This document shows positions 27,585 to 35,892 of a DNA stretch of 64,000 bases, piece after piece; the stretch's first letter is position 1, and the number at the start of each line of letters is the position of its first letter. A program made the translations under genes and the position numbers. The DNA comes from Clostridia bacterium (GTDB lineage: Bacteria > Bacillota > Clostridia > Christensenellales > Aristaeellaceae), in contig JAFUOR010000008.1 in assembly GCA_017481825.1 (NCBI GenBank), forward strand, positions 23,245 to 87,244, written 5' to 3'. The notes beneath the pieces were generated by a model. It had not been told where the DNA came from. It was given only the letters and a program-made list of their open reading frames with translations, and ran no database searches.

Positions 27585-28512
27585 GATCCCGAACCGTCAA
27601 GCCATCTGTGAGGTGCTGATGGAGAAGGCTGCCTCTGACCGCGATATTGTGGTGTTGTGCAGTGACTCCCGCGGCAGCGCGTCTCTCGCGCCCTTTGCCC
27701 AGGCCTTCCCCCGGCAGTTTGTGGAGACCGGCATCGCCGAGCAGAACCTTGTCAGCATCTCTGCCGGCATGGCCAAGTGCGGCAAGAAGGCCTTTGCGGC
27801 CTCTCCCGCCTGCTTCCTGTCCACCCGCAGCTATGAGCAGTGCAAGGTGGACTGCGCTTATTCCAACACCAATGTCAAGCTCATCGGCATTTCCGGCGGC
27901 GTGAGCTACGGCGCGCTGGGCATGAGCCATCATTCTGCCCAGGATATCGCCGCCATGTCCGCCATTCCCAACATGCGTGTGTACCTGCCCAGCGACCGTC
28001 ACCAGACCCGCAAGCTGGTGGAGGCGCTGCTGGAGGATCAGAAGCCGGCCTACATCCGCGTGGGCCGCAACCCTGTGGAGGATATCTACTCCGAGGACGA
28101 CACCCCCTTTGAGATGGATCATGCCACCGTCCTGCGGGAAGGCACGGATGCGGTCATCATCGCCTGCGGCGAGATGGTGCGCCCGGCCAGGCTGGCTGCC
28201 GAAAAGCTGGCCCAGGAGGGCATTTCTGCTGCGGTGTTGGATATGTACTGCGTCAAGCCCCTGGATACGGCTGCGGTCATCAAGGCTGCGGAGAACGCAA
28301 AGGTGGTCGTTACCGTGGAGGAGCACGCGCCCTTCGGCGGTCTGGGCGCTGCGGTGGCGCAGGTCGTCGGCATGCATTGCCCCCGGCGCGTGTGCTGCAT
28401 GGCGCTGCCGGATGCGCCCGTCATCACCGGCACATCCCAGGAGGTCTTCGATCATTATGGCCTCAACGCCGAGGGCATCGCCCGCCAGGTGAAGGATTGC
28501 CTTGCAAAGTGA
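27577..28512 (+). CDS. Transketolase C-terminal subunit (candidate apulose-4-phosphate transketolase B)
   Basis: The 311-residue subunit starts at ATG 27577 (GGGAGG at 27561-27566), overlapping the end of the N-terminal subunit by eight bases, so the two are translationally coupled. It contains the pyrimidine-binding domain with the catalytic Glu (ETGIAEQNLVSISAGMA), GGVSYGALGMSHHSAQDIA, and the C-terminal transketolase domain (TDAVIIACGEMVRPARLAAEKLA, EEHAPFGGLGAAVAQV). The active heterotetramer transfers a two-carbon ketol unit between ketose and aldose phosphates. Confidence 0.85.
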   Translation: MNKIPNRQAICEVLMEKAASDRDIVVLCSDSRGSASLAPFAQAFPRQFVETGIAEQNLVSISAGMAKCGKKAFAASPACFLSTRSYEQCKVDCAYSNTNVKLIGISGGVSYGALGMSHHSAQDIAAMSAIPNMRVYLPSDRHQTRKLVEALLEDQKPAYIRVGRNPVEDIYSEDDTPFEMDHATVLREGTDAVIIACGEMVRPARLAAEKLAQEGISAAVLDMYCVKPLDTAAVIKAAENAKVVVTVEEHAPFGGLGAAVAQVVGMHCPRRVCCMALPDAPVITGTSQEVFDHYGLNAEGIARQVKDCLAK

Positions 28513-28521
28513 GGAAATACC

Positions 28522-29985
28522 ATGGCTGAGTATATTATCGGAATTGACCAGAGCACCCAGGGCACCAAGGCCATGCTGTTTGATGCAGCTGGCCGCATGG
28601 TGCTGCGGGTGGACAAGGCCCATGCGCAGCTGATCGACGAGCGCGGCTATGTGGAGCATGACCCGGAGGAGATCTATGCCAACCTGATCGCACTGATCAG
28701 GGAGCTGCTGGAGAAATCCGGGGTTTCCCCCAGCGAGCTGCGGGCGGTGGGCATCAGCAACCAGCGTGAAACGGCGCTGGCCTGGTACCGCAGCGGCAAG
28801 CCGGTCTACAATGCCGTCGTCTGGCAGTGCGCCCGGGGCGCGGCGATCTGCGAGCGGATCGCTGACCGGGCGGAGATGATCCGCGCCCATACGGGCCTGC
28901 AGCTTTCCCCCTACTTCTCCGCGGCCAAGCTGGCCTGGATCATGGAGAATGTTCCCGGGGTGAAGGAGGCTGCCCTTCGCGGCGAGGTGCTCTGCGGCAC
29001 GGTGGATAGCTACCTGGTGTACCGGCTGACGGGCGGCAGGGAGTTCCGCACGGATTATTCCAACGCCTCCCGGACGCAGCTGTTCAATATCTCCAGCCTT
29101 TCCTGGGATGAGGATATCCTGTCCCTGTTCGGCATTCCTGCCTGCTGCATGGCGCAGCTGACGGATTCCGACGGCCTCTTCGGCTATACGGACTTTGAGG
29201 GCGTGCTGCCCGAAAAGATACCGATCCACGGCGTGATGGGCGACTCCCACGGCGCGCTGTTCGGCCAGGGCTGCCTGGAGCGCGGCATGATGAAGTCCAC
29301 CTACGGCACCGGCTCCTCGATCATGATGAACATCGGCGGGCAGCCGATTTTCTCTGATCTGGGCGTCGTGACCTCCCTGGCCTGGAAGACCCGCGGCCAG
29401 GTGCAGTATGTGCTGGAGGGCAATATCAACTACACCGGCGCGGTGATCTCCTGGCTGAAGAACGATATCGGTCTGCTTCAGAGCGCGGGGGAATCCGAAG
29501 CGCTGGCCAAGGCGGCCAATCCCCAGGATAAGACCTACCTGGTGCCTGCCTTTTCCGGGCTGGGCGCACCCTACTGGCGCAGCGATGTATCCGCCGCCTT
29601 TGTGGGCATGAACCGCACCACCGGCCGGGCCGAGCTGGTCAAGGCCGGCCTGGAATCCATTGCGTATCAGATCACCGATGTGGTGAAGCTGATGCAGCAG
29701 GAGGCAGCCATCGACCGCGTGGAGCTGCGCGTTGACGGCGGCCCCACCCGCAACCGGTGGCTCATGCAGTTCCAGAGCGATATGCTGGACTGCCCTGTGA
29801 TGGTTCCCGCAACGGAGGAGCTGTCCGGTATGGGCGCCGCCTATGCAGCGGGCCTGGGCGTGGGGCTCTATACAGACGCGGTGTTCAGCCAGAACTGCTA
29901 TACCCGCTTTGAGCCGGAGATGGAGGCAGCCCTGCGCACGCAGAAATACGACGGCTGGAAGGCTGCCGTTCAGACGATCCTGTAA
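28522..29985 (+). CDS. FGGY-family carbohydrate kinase (candidate apulose kinase)
   Basis: The 487-residue protein has both FGGY domains: IGIDQSTQGTKAMLFDAAGR for the first phosphate loop, GISNQRETALAW, MGDSHGALFGQGCLERG, YGTGSSIMMNIG, and the C-terminal signature region LRVDGGPTRNRWLMQFQSDML with GMGAAYAAGLGVG. It most resembles the glycerol/xylulo-kinase side of the family by eye. It begins nine bases after the transketolase subunit. If the upstream isomerase makes D-apulose, this enzyme would make apulose 4-phosphate for the transketolase. Another ketose substrate (fuculose, rhamnulose) is possible because fucK and rhaB are otherwise missing. Confidence 0.85.
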   Translation: MAEYIIGIDQSTQGTKAMLFDAAGRMVLRVDKAHAQLIDERGYVEHDPEEIYANLIALIRELLEKSGVSPSELRAVGISNQRETALAWYRSGKPVYNAVVWQCARGAAICERIADRAEMIRAHTGLQLSPYFSAAKLAWIMENVPGVKEAALRGEVLCGTVDSYLVYRLTGGREFRTDYSNASRTQLFNISSLSWDEDILSLFGIPACCMAQLTDSDGLFGYTDFEGVLPEKIPIHGVMGDSHGALFGQGCLERGMMKSTYGTGSSIMMNIGGQPIFSDLGVVTSLAWKTRGQVQYVLEGNINYTGAVISWLKNDIGLLQSAGESEALAKAANPQDKTYLVPAFSGLGAPYWRSDVSAAFVGMNRTTGRAELVKAGLESIAYQITDVVKLMQQEAAIDRVELRVDGGPTRNRWLMQFQSDMLDCPVMVPATEELSGMGAAYAAGLGVGLYTDAVFSQNCYTRFEPEMEAALRTQKYDGWKAAVQTIL

Positions 29986-30000
29986 GCGAGGTGCATGAAG

Positions 30001-30867
30001 ATGTCCTATGTCAGCGCGTCCGCCATGGCGAAGGCCGCAAAGGCCGGACATTATGCCGTTGGCCAGTTCAATATCAACAACCTTGAATCCATCCGGGTGA
30101 TCATGGCTGCGGCGGAGGAGGTCCGCGCGCCTGTGATGCTGGGCGTGTCGATGGGCATTGCCAGGCAGCTGGGCGGCTACAAAACCATCGCAGACACCGT
30201 GCGCAATGTTCTGGAATACGACGGTGTGACCGTGCCGGTCTGCCTGCATGCGGATCACAGCACCTATGACGCAGCCCTGGAGGCGCTGCGCTGCGGCTTC
30301 AGCTCTGTCATGTTCGACGGCAGCCGTCTGGAAATTGAAGAAAACCTGCGCCTGACCCGGCAGCTTGCGGCGCTTTGCCATGCGCAGGGCGTCTCGCTGG
30401 AGGTGGAGGTCGGGCCTGTCGCCGGCAAGGAAGACGGCGGCGCTGCGGAGGGCGAGCTTGCTGACCCTGTCGAATGCGCGGCCATGTCAGCCCTCGGCGT
30501 GGATCTGCTGGCGGCCAGCATCGGCAACATGCACGGTGCATATCCGCCGGACTGGAAGGGCTTGAATTTCCCGCTGCTGCATGCCGTGCGCGAGGCGGCG
30601 GGGGAGGTTCCCCTGGTGCTGCACGGCGGCTCCGGCATTCCTGAAGAAAGTATCTGCCGGGCTATTGAGCTGGGCGTATGCAAGATCAATGTCAACTCCG
30701 AGTGCCGGGAAGCCTTCTCGGAGGCAACGCGGCGCTTCTTCCTGGATGGGCTGGATCAGAAGGATTCCGCCCACATGCAGCTGATCACCCTCCGGCCCGG
30801 CCTGGAGGCAGTGAAGGCGGTCTGCATCGAAAAAATGCGGCTCTTCGGCTGCGCTGGCAAAGCCTGA
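30001..30867 (+). CDS. Class II (zinc) ketose-bisphosphate/ketose-phosphate aldolase
   Basis: The 288-residue protein has the class II FBA family pattern: GHYAVGQFNINNLE, CLHADHSTYDAALEALRCGFSSVMFDGS with the Zn-binding His residues and conserved Asp, EVEVGPVAGKEDG, NMHGAYPP and LVLHGGSGIPEESICRAIELGVCKINVNSE. Start 30001 is preferred over 29995 because GAGG is two bases too close to the latter. It would split a ketose phosphate into dihydroxyacetone phosphate and an aldehyde. In this operon it may handle tagatose-type intermediates from galactose or a deoxyketose phosphate. Confidence 0.85.
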   Translation: MSYVSASAMAKAAKAGHYAVGQFNINNLESIRVIMAAAEEVRAPVMLGVSMGIARQLGGYKTIADTVRNVLEYDGVTVPVCLHADHSTYDAALEALRCGFSSVMFDGSRLEIEENLRLTRQLAALCHAQGVSLEVEVGPVAGKEDGGAAEGELADPVECAAMSALGVDLLAASIGNMHGAYPPDWKGLNFPLLHAVREAAGEVPLVLHGGSGIPEESICRAIELGVCKINVNSECREAFSEATRRFFLDGLDQKDSAHMQLITLRPGLEAVKAVCIEKMRLFGCAGKA

Positions 30868-30924
30868 TACAGCGAAAACATGTCTGCTGGCAGTGTCCGG
30901 CGATCTTGAAAGGAGATAATGCAT

Positions 30925-31596
30925 ATGAAAACGGCATTGGTTTATACGAGCACGACCCCTGAGCTGATCGAGCTGGTGGAGCGCGAGGTGCGCGCCAATC
31001 TGGGCGACGGGGTGGAAATCATCAGTCTGCAGGATCCCAGCATTCTCGCGGAGGTGCGCCAGGCCGGCTATGTCACCCCCACCGCTGCGGCCCGCCTGAT
31101 GGGCATGTACACCGCTGCGGTGGCCCAGGGCGCGGATGCGATCATGAACATCTGCTCCTCCGTGGGCGAGGTGGCGGATGCGTTCCAGAGCGCGGCGGCT
31201 TATATCGGCGTGCCGGTGGTGCGCGTGGATGAGGATATGTGCCGCGAGGCTGTCCGCACGGGCCTGCGCATCGGCGTGCTGGCAACGCTGCCCACTACCC
31301 TGGAGCCCACCAAGGGCACCATCCGCCGCGTTGCCCGCGCCATGGGCAAGCATGTGGAGCTGGTGGATGGCCTGATTGATGCCTTCGGTCTGGATCAGGC
31401 GCAGTTCCGTCAGCTGCTGATCGGCGCGGCAAAGAAGATCTGCGATCAGGTGGATGTGATCGTCCTGGCTCAGGGCTCCATGGCTTATGTGGAAAAGGAC
31501 ATCCAGGCGGCCTGCGGTACGCCCACCCTGTCCAGCCCGCGCTTTGGTGCAATCGCCCTCAAGAACGCCCTTCAGGAGAAAGGATGCCTCGCATGA
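30925..31596 (+). CDS. Aspartate/glutamate racemase-fold protein
   Basis: The 223-residue protein starts at ATG 30925, nine bases after GGAG. It shows the Asp/Glu racemase superfamily framework: NICSSVGEVADAFQS carries the first cysteine, RIGVLATLPTTLEPTKGTI follows, and VIVLAQGSMAY stands where the second catalytic Cys is normally found, but here reads Gln-Gly-Ser. Loss of that Cys suggests a non-racemase activity, as in some decarboxylase or isomerase members of the fold. Its stop overlaps the GH127 start. Substrate unknown; context suggests an acidic sugar or a by-product. Confidence 0.7.
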   Translation: MKTALVYTSTTPELIELVEREVRANLGDGVEIISLQDPSILAEVRQAGYVTPTAAARLMGMYTAAVAQGADAIMNICSSVGEVADAFQSAAAYIGVPVVRVDEDMCREAVRTGLRIGVLATLPTTLEPTKGTIRRVARAMGKHVELVDGLIDAFGLDQAQFRQLLIGAAKKICDQVDVIVLAQGSMAYVEKDIQAACGTPTLSSPRFGAIALKNALQEKGCLA

Positions 31597-33548
31597 TTAC
31601 GGATACTTCCCGTTCCCCCTACGCGCGGGTTGCCGGCGTTCCCTTCCGGGACGTTGCGTGGACCGGCGGATTGTACAAGGAGCGCTTTGACACGGTGGCC
31701 GCAGTGACGGTGCCCCACCTCCAGCACATGTTTGAGGAAAAGGACATCAGCCATGTGGTTGAAAACTTCCGCATCGCAGCGGGCGAGGCGGAGGGCGGCT
31801 TTGACGGCACGGTCTTTGGCGACGGCGATTTCTACAAGTGGTTTGAGTCCGCGGTGTATACGGCCGTCCGCACGGACAACCGGCAGCTGCTGGATCAGCT
31901 GGAGGAGTACATTGCGCTCTTCGGCCGCGCCCAGCTGGAGGACGGCTACCTGTCCACCAAGCAGATCATCGGCGAGAAGCAGGGCAACGGCGTCCAGCGC
32001 CAGGGCGACATCAACGACTTTGAGGTGTATAACATGGGCCACATGTTCACCTCCGCCTGCCTGTATTACCGCCTGACGGGGAAGGACAGCTTCCTGCAGG
32101 TGGCGGAGCGCGCCGCCGGCTATCTGAAGAACCTCTACGAGGAGGCTGCGCGCACGGGCGAGGTCAAGACCGCTGTGTGCCCCTCCCATTACATGGGCCT
32201 GATCGAGCTGTACCGCACGACGGGCAAGAAGGATTATCTTGACCTGGCCCGCCTGTCCGTGGAGCTGCGCGATTCTGTGCAGAACGGCCTGGACGACAAT
32301 CAGGACCGCCTGCCGCTGAAGCAGCACAGGAAGATCGTCGGCCATGCGGTGCGCGCCAACTACCTCTACGCCGGCGTTGCCGACCTCTATATGGAGGCGG
32401 GCGATCCCGAATACCGCACCGTGCTGGAGAGCGTCTGGAATCACCTCGTCTCCCAGAAGATGTACATCACCGGCGGCTGCGGCGCGCTGTACAACGGCGC
32501 ATCCCCCTACGGTAATTTCTTCGATCATCAGCTGGTGCACCAGGCATATGGCTATGAGTACCAGCTGCCCAACGTGACGGCCTATAACGAGACCTGCGCC
32601 TCTCTGGGCGGCGTGTTCTGGGCATGGCGCATGTTCCTGATGGATCCCAGGGCGGAGTACATGGACATGCTGGAGCGGATGATGCTCAACGTCAACATGG
32701 CCGGCGTGAGCCTGGATGGCCGGAAGTTCTTCTATGAGAACATGCTCCAGCGCGCCAGGAAGCTGTCCTACGAGCTGGTGTGGGGCCAGACCCGCACGGA
32801 GTACATCATGAGCTACTGCTGCCCGCCCAACCTGGCGCGCACCCTGGCCCAGACCTCCGAGTACGCCTATGCGGCGGACGAAAACGGCGTGTGGACCGGC
32901 CTGTACGGCGCCAATGAGGCCCACTTTGAGCTGAAGAACGGCGCATCCTTCGCCCTCGCCCAGCAGACGGAGTATCCCTTTGACGGGCGCATCACCTTCG
33001 CGGTCAGCCAGAGCAACGGCGCGGCATTCAAGCTCCACCTGCGCGTTCCTGCCTGGGCGCAGCAGGCGACGCTGACCGTGGGCGACGTCCGGCAGGCGCT
33101 GATCGCCGGTACCTATGCGGAGATCGACGTCAGCCAGCCCGAGGGCTTCACCTGCGTGCTGGATCTGCACATGGAGCCCCGCCTGACCGTGGGCCATGGG
33201 CTGATCGAGGAGGATCGCAACCAGGCCTGCGTCGAATTCGGCCCGCTGGTCTACTGCGTGGAGACCCCCGATGCGCCGGATGCGGCCAGCCTGCATGACC
33301 TGCTGCTGCCGCTGAATGTGCAGTTCTGCAAGGCGGAGGCAGACCTGGATGGTCATGCCATTCCCTCGCTGGAAGCGACGCTGCTGTGCCAGAAGATGGA
33401 CGAGAATGAGCGCGAGCAGCTCTATCGCTCCTTCCGGGCACCGCAGCTCCAGCCCTGCAAGGTGCGGCTGATCCCCTATTTCGCCTGGGACAACCGCGGC
33501 ATGGGCGAGATGCTTGTGTGGCTGCCGCTGGCCTGGCGCAAGCTTTGA
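31593..33548 (+). CDS. GH127 glycosidase (beta-L-arabinofuranosidase / aceric-acid hydrolase family)
   Basis: The 651-residue protein starts at ATG 31593, overlapping the previous TGA, with AAAGGA eight bases upstream; ATG 31584 is a possible alternative. GH127 features are clear: an (alpha/alpha)6 barrel with NMGHMFTSACLYYRLTGK, YNETCASLGGVFWAW (Glu333, Cys335) and SYCCPPNLART (Cys409, Cys410), the zinc cysteines and the acidic residue of the family. Characterised members release beta-L-arabinofuranose, and one acts on aceric acid in rhamnogalacturonan-II. No signal peptide, so it acts on imported material. Confidence 0.9.
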   Translation: MITDTSRSPYARVAGVPFRDVAWTGGLYKERFDTVAAVTVPHLQHMFEEKDISHVVENFRIAAGEAEGGFDGTVFGDGDFYKWFESAVYTAVRTDNRQLLDQLEEYIALFGRAQLEDGYLSTKQIIGEKQGNGVQRQGDINDFEVYNMGHMFTSACLYYRLTGKDSFLQVAERAAGYLKNLYEEAARTGEVKTAVCPSHYMGLIELYRTTGKKDYLDLARLSVELRDSVQNGLDDNQDRLPLKQHRKIVGHAVRANYLYAGVADLYMEAGDPEYRTVLESVWNHLVSQKMYITGGCGALYNGASPYGNFFDHQLVHQAYGYEYQLPNVTAYNETCASLGGVFWAWRMFLMDPRAEYMDMLERMMLNVNMAGVSLDGRKFFYENMLQRARKLSYELVWGQTRTEYIMSYCCPPNLARTLAQTSEYAYAADENGVWTGLYGANEAHFELKNGASFALAQQTEYPFDGRITFAVSQSNGAAFKLHLRVPAWAQQATLTVGDVRQALIAGTYAEIDVSQPEGFTCVLDLHMEPRLTVGHGLIEEDRNQACVEFGPLVYCVETPDAPDAASLHDLLLPLNVQFCKAEADLDGHAIPSLEATLLCQKMDENEREQLYRSFRAPQLQPCKVRLIPYFAWDNRGMGEMLVWLPLAWRKL

Positions 33549-33560
33549 TCGGAGGCCGAC

Positions 33561-35015
33561 ATGGAAGAAAAATTGATGCGCCTTGACGCAGAGGCAGCCT
33601 TCGCGGGCTGCGAGCGGCTCTGGCAGGACGGTGCCTCCCGGGAAAACATCCGCCGGATGTTTGAGGAAGCCTATGCCGGCTTCGGCGCCCGGGTGATGGT
33701 TCTGGACGACGATCCCACGGGCGTGCAGACGGTTCATGACATCAGCGTCGTGACCTCCTGGGATGAGGAGACACTGGCCCGGGTGCTTGCCACCGGGGAG
33801 AGGCTCTTCTTCGTGCTGACCAACTCCCGCAGCTTCTCCGCGGAAAAGACGGTCGAGGTACACCGGGAGATCGCCTGCAACGCGATGGCGGCTGCCCGCC
33901 GGGCGGGGGTGCAGCTGATGATCATCTCCCGGGGCGATTCGACCCTGCGCGGCCATTATCCCCTGGAAACCCAGGTGCTGCGCGACACCCTCGAAGGCGA
34001 GGGCATGCCCGCCTTTGCAGGCGAGGTGCTCTGCCCCTTCTTCAAGGAGGGCGGCCGCTTTACCATCGGCGGCGTGCATTATGTCCGGGAGGGGGACAAG
34101 CTGACCCCCGCGGCCCAGACGGAATTTGCAAAGGACAAAACCTTCGGCTACAGCCATTCCACGCTGAAGGAATACATTCAGGAAAAATCTGCGGGCGCTG
34201 CGGCGGCTGAGCAGATCGTTACCATCACCCTGGAGGAGCTGCGCAGCCTGGATTTTGCTGCCATTGAGCAGAAGCTCCTGGGGATGACCGGCTACCACTA
34301 TGTTGCGGCGGACGCCATCGAGGAGGCCGACGTGCAGGCCCTGGCCACCGTGCTGATGCGCCTGGCTGCCCGGGGCAGGAATTATCTGATCCGCAGTGCA
34401 GCCGCCGTACCCAAGGTATTCGGCAATGTGCCGGATCGTCCGCTGCTCAGCCGGGAGGAAATGATCAGCCCGGACAGCCAGGTCGGCGGAATGGTGCTGG
34501 TGGGCTCCCATGTCAAAAAGACCACGGATCAGCTGAATTGCCTCCGGGAATCCGGAGTGCCGCTGACCTTCATTGAGTTCCGCGTGGACGGCTGGCAGAC
34601 GCCGGGCGGTCTGGCGGAAGAGACCCGCAGAACCGTTGCCCTGGCTGAGGAAGCCATGCGGGCGGGCCGGACGGCGGTGGTGTATACCAGCCGCCAGCTG
34701 GTGCTGCCCAGGGACGCTTCTCCCGAGGAGCTGCTGGCGATCTCCGTGCGCATCTCCGAGGCGGTGACGAACGTGGTCGGCTGCCTGTCCTTCCGCCCCC
34801 GCTTCCTGATTGCCAAAGGCGGCATCACCTCCAGCGATGTGGGCACCAAGGCCCTGCGGGTGAAGCAGGCCCGCGTGCTCGGGCAGGCCCAGCCTGGCAT
34901 TCCTGTCTGGCAGACTGGCGGGGAGAGCCTCTTCCCGGGTCTGAGCTACATCATTTTCCCCGGTAATGTGGGCAGCGAAACCACCCTGCGGACCATCGTG
35001 GAGGCGCTGGCCTGA
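33561..35015 (+). CDS. DUF1537 four-carbon/acid-sugar kinase family protein (OtnK/OiaK-like)
   Basis: The 484-residue protein has the N-terminal DUF1537 block VMVLDDDPTGVQTVHDI, IISRGDSTLRGHYPLE, and the C-terminal nucleotide-binding block FLIAKGGITSSDVGTKAL with IIFPGNVGSETTL. Characterised members phosphorylate 3-oxo-tetronates, 2-keto acid sugars or 3-oxo-isoapionate. It follows GH127 by 12 bases and precedes the BKACE gene, so a branch for oxidised or carboxylated sugars (apionate- or aceric-acid-like) is plausible. The real substrate cannot be read from the sequence. Confidence 0.85.
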   Translation: MEEKLMRLDAEAAFAGCERLWQDGASRENIRRMFEEAYAGFGARVMVLDDDPTGVQTVHDISVVTSWDEETLARVLATGERLFFVLTNSRSFSAEKTVEVHREIACNAMAAARRAGVQLMIISRGDSTLRGHYPLETQVLRDTLEGEGMPAFAGEVLCPFFKEGGRFTIGGVHYVREGDKLTPAAQTEFAKDKTFGYSHSTLKEYIQEKSAGAAAAEQIVTITLEELRSLDFAAIEQKLLGMTGYHYVAADAIEEADVQALATVLMRLAARGRNYLIRSAAAVPKVFGNVPDRPLLSREEMISPDSQVGGMVLVGSHVKKTTDQLNCLRESGVPLTFIEFRVDGWQTPGGLAEETRRTVALAEEAMRAGRTAVVYTSRQLVLPRDASPEELLAISVRISEAVTNVVGCLSFRPRFLIAKGGITSSDVGTKALRVKQARVLGQAQPGIPVWQTGGESLFPGLSYIIFPGNVGSETTLRTIVEALA

Positions 35016-35037
35016 TCGAATATAAGGATGTGATCGT

Positions 35038-35847
35038 ATGGCAAGAAAGGTCATCATTTCCCTTGCGCCGGTCGCGGCGGGAACGCCGGTTGACAAGATC
35101 GCCCTGGCGGAGGACGTCCGCCTGAGCGTGGAAAAGGGCGCCGGCATGTGCCATCTACACTGCCGCATGCCCGACGGCTCCCTGACGCCGGATACGACGG
35201 ATTTCATCGCCACCTTTGAGGAAATCCTTGCCCGGACGGATGTGCTGGTGCAGGCTTCCACCGGCGGCGTATCCAGCATGTCCATCCAGGAGCGCTGCAA
35301 TCCGCTGGATTACTGGCGCGTGGAGAGCGCCTCCCTCAACGGCGGCAGCACCAACCTCAACGGCGCCGTATACATCAACACCGACGCGGATATCGACTAC
35401 TGCGCCATGCGTTCCTATGAGCGCGGCATCATCCCGGAGGTCGAGGTATTCGACATCGGCATGATCTACAATGTTGAGCGCAGCGCGCAGAAGCAGCCCT
35501 ACCGCCGGCCGATTTTCTACAATCTCGTCTTCGGCCACAAGGGCGGCATGCAGCCGGACATCACCTGCCTGCAGGCCTTCCGCAGCGCCGTGCCCCAGGA
35601 CGCCAGGTGGGGTGTGACCCACTATGGCCGCGACAACTGGGAATTCCTTGCGGCGGCCATTGCCATGGGCGCGAGCGTGGTTCGCATCGGCTTTGAGGAC
35701 AGCGCTTACCTGGCCGACGGCGTGAAGGCTCAGTATAATCATCAGCTGGTGGAACGGCTTGTGACGCTGATCCGCGCCATGGGTCTGGAGCCCGCCACGC
35801 CCGATGAAGCCCGCCGGATGATGGGCACCCTCCCCAGAACGAAATAA
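35038..35847 (+). CDS. BKACE-family beta-keto acid cleavage enzyme
   Basis: The 269-residue protein belongs to the DUF849/BKACE family, whose members condense a beta-keto acid with acetyl-CoA. Visible features are VIISLAPVAAG at the start, GAGMCHLHCRMPDG with the metal-binding His pair, TGGVSSMSIQERCNPL, PEVEVFDIGMIYN, VTHYGRDNWEFLAAAIAMGASVVRIG and a Glu in the following EDSAYL. The founding member acts on 3-keto-5-aminohexanoate of lysine degradation, but most members act on other acids. As the last gene of the rightward arm, beside a DUF1537 kinase, it is likely to process a sugar-acid intermediate. Confidence 0.85.
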   Translation: MARKVIISLAPVAAGTPVDKIALAEDVRLSVEKGAGMCHLHCRMPDGSLTPDTTDFIATFEEILARTDVLVQASTGGVSSMSIQERCNPLDYWRVESASLNGGSTNLNGAVYINTDADIDYCAMRSYERGIIPEVEVFDIGMIYNVERSAQKQPYRRPIFYNLVFGHKGGMQPDITCLQAFRSAVPQDARWGVTHYGRDNWEFLAAAIAMGASVVRIGFEDSAYLADGVKAQYNHQLVERLVTLIRAMGLEPATPDEARRMMGTLPRTK

Positions 35848-35853
35848 AGCAGC

Positions 35854-35890
35854 AGCTCCCCCGGCCTTGACTTACAAGACCGGGGGAGCT
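35854..35890. terminator. Bidirectional terminator between BKACE and the BNR gene
   Basis: AGCTCCCCCGG (35854-35864) pairs with CCGGGGGAGCT (35880-35890). A CTTTAT stretch follows on the plus strand; on the minus strand it closes the BNR-propeller gene, whose stop is two bases away. Confidence 0.7.
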
Positions 35891-35892
35891 CT

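Noticed and set aside
31572-35300. Very long open frame on the strand opposite GH127, DUF1537 and BKACE genes
   Set aside because: It spans three well-supported genes on the other strand, has no RBS, and its residues (His, Ala, Gly, Val, Gln rich) are what GC-rich third positions give in the antisense frame.
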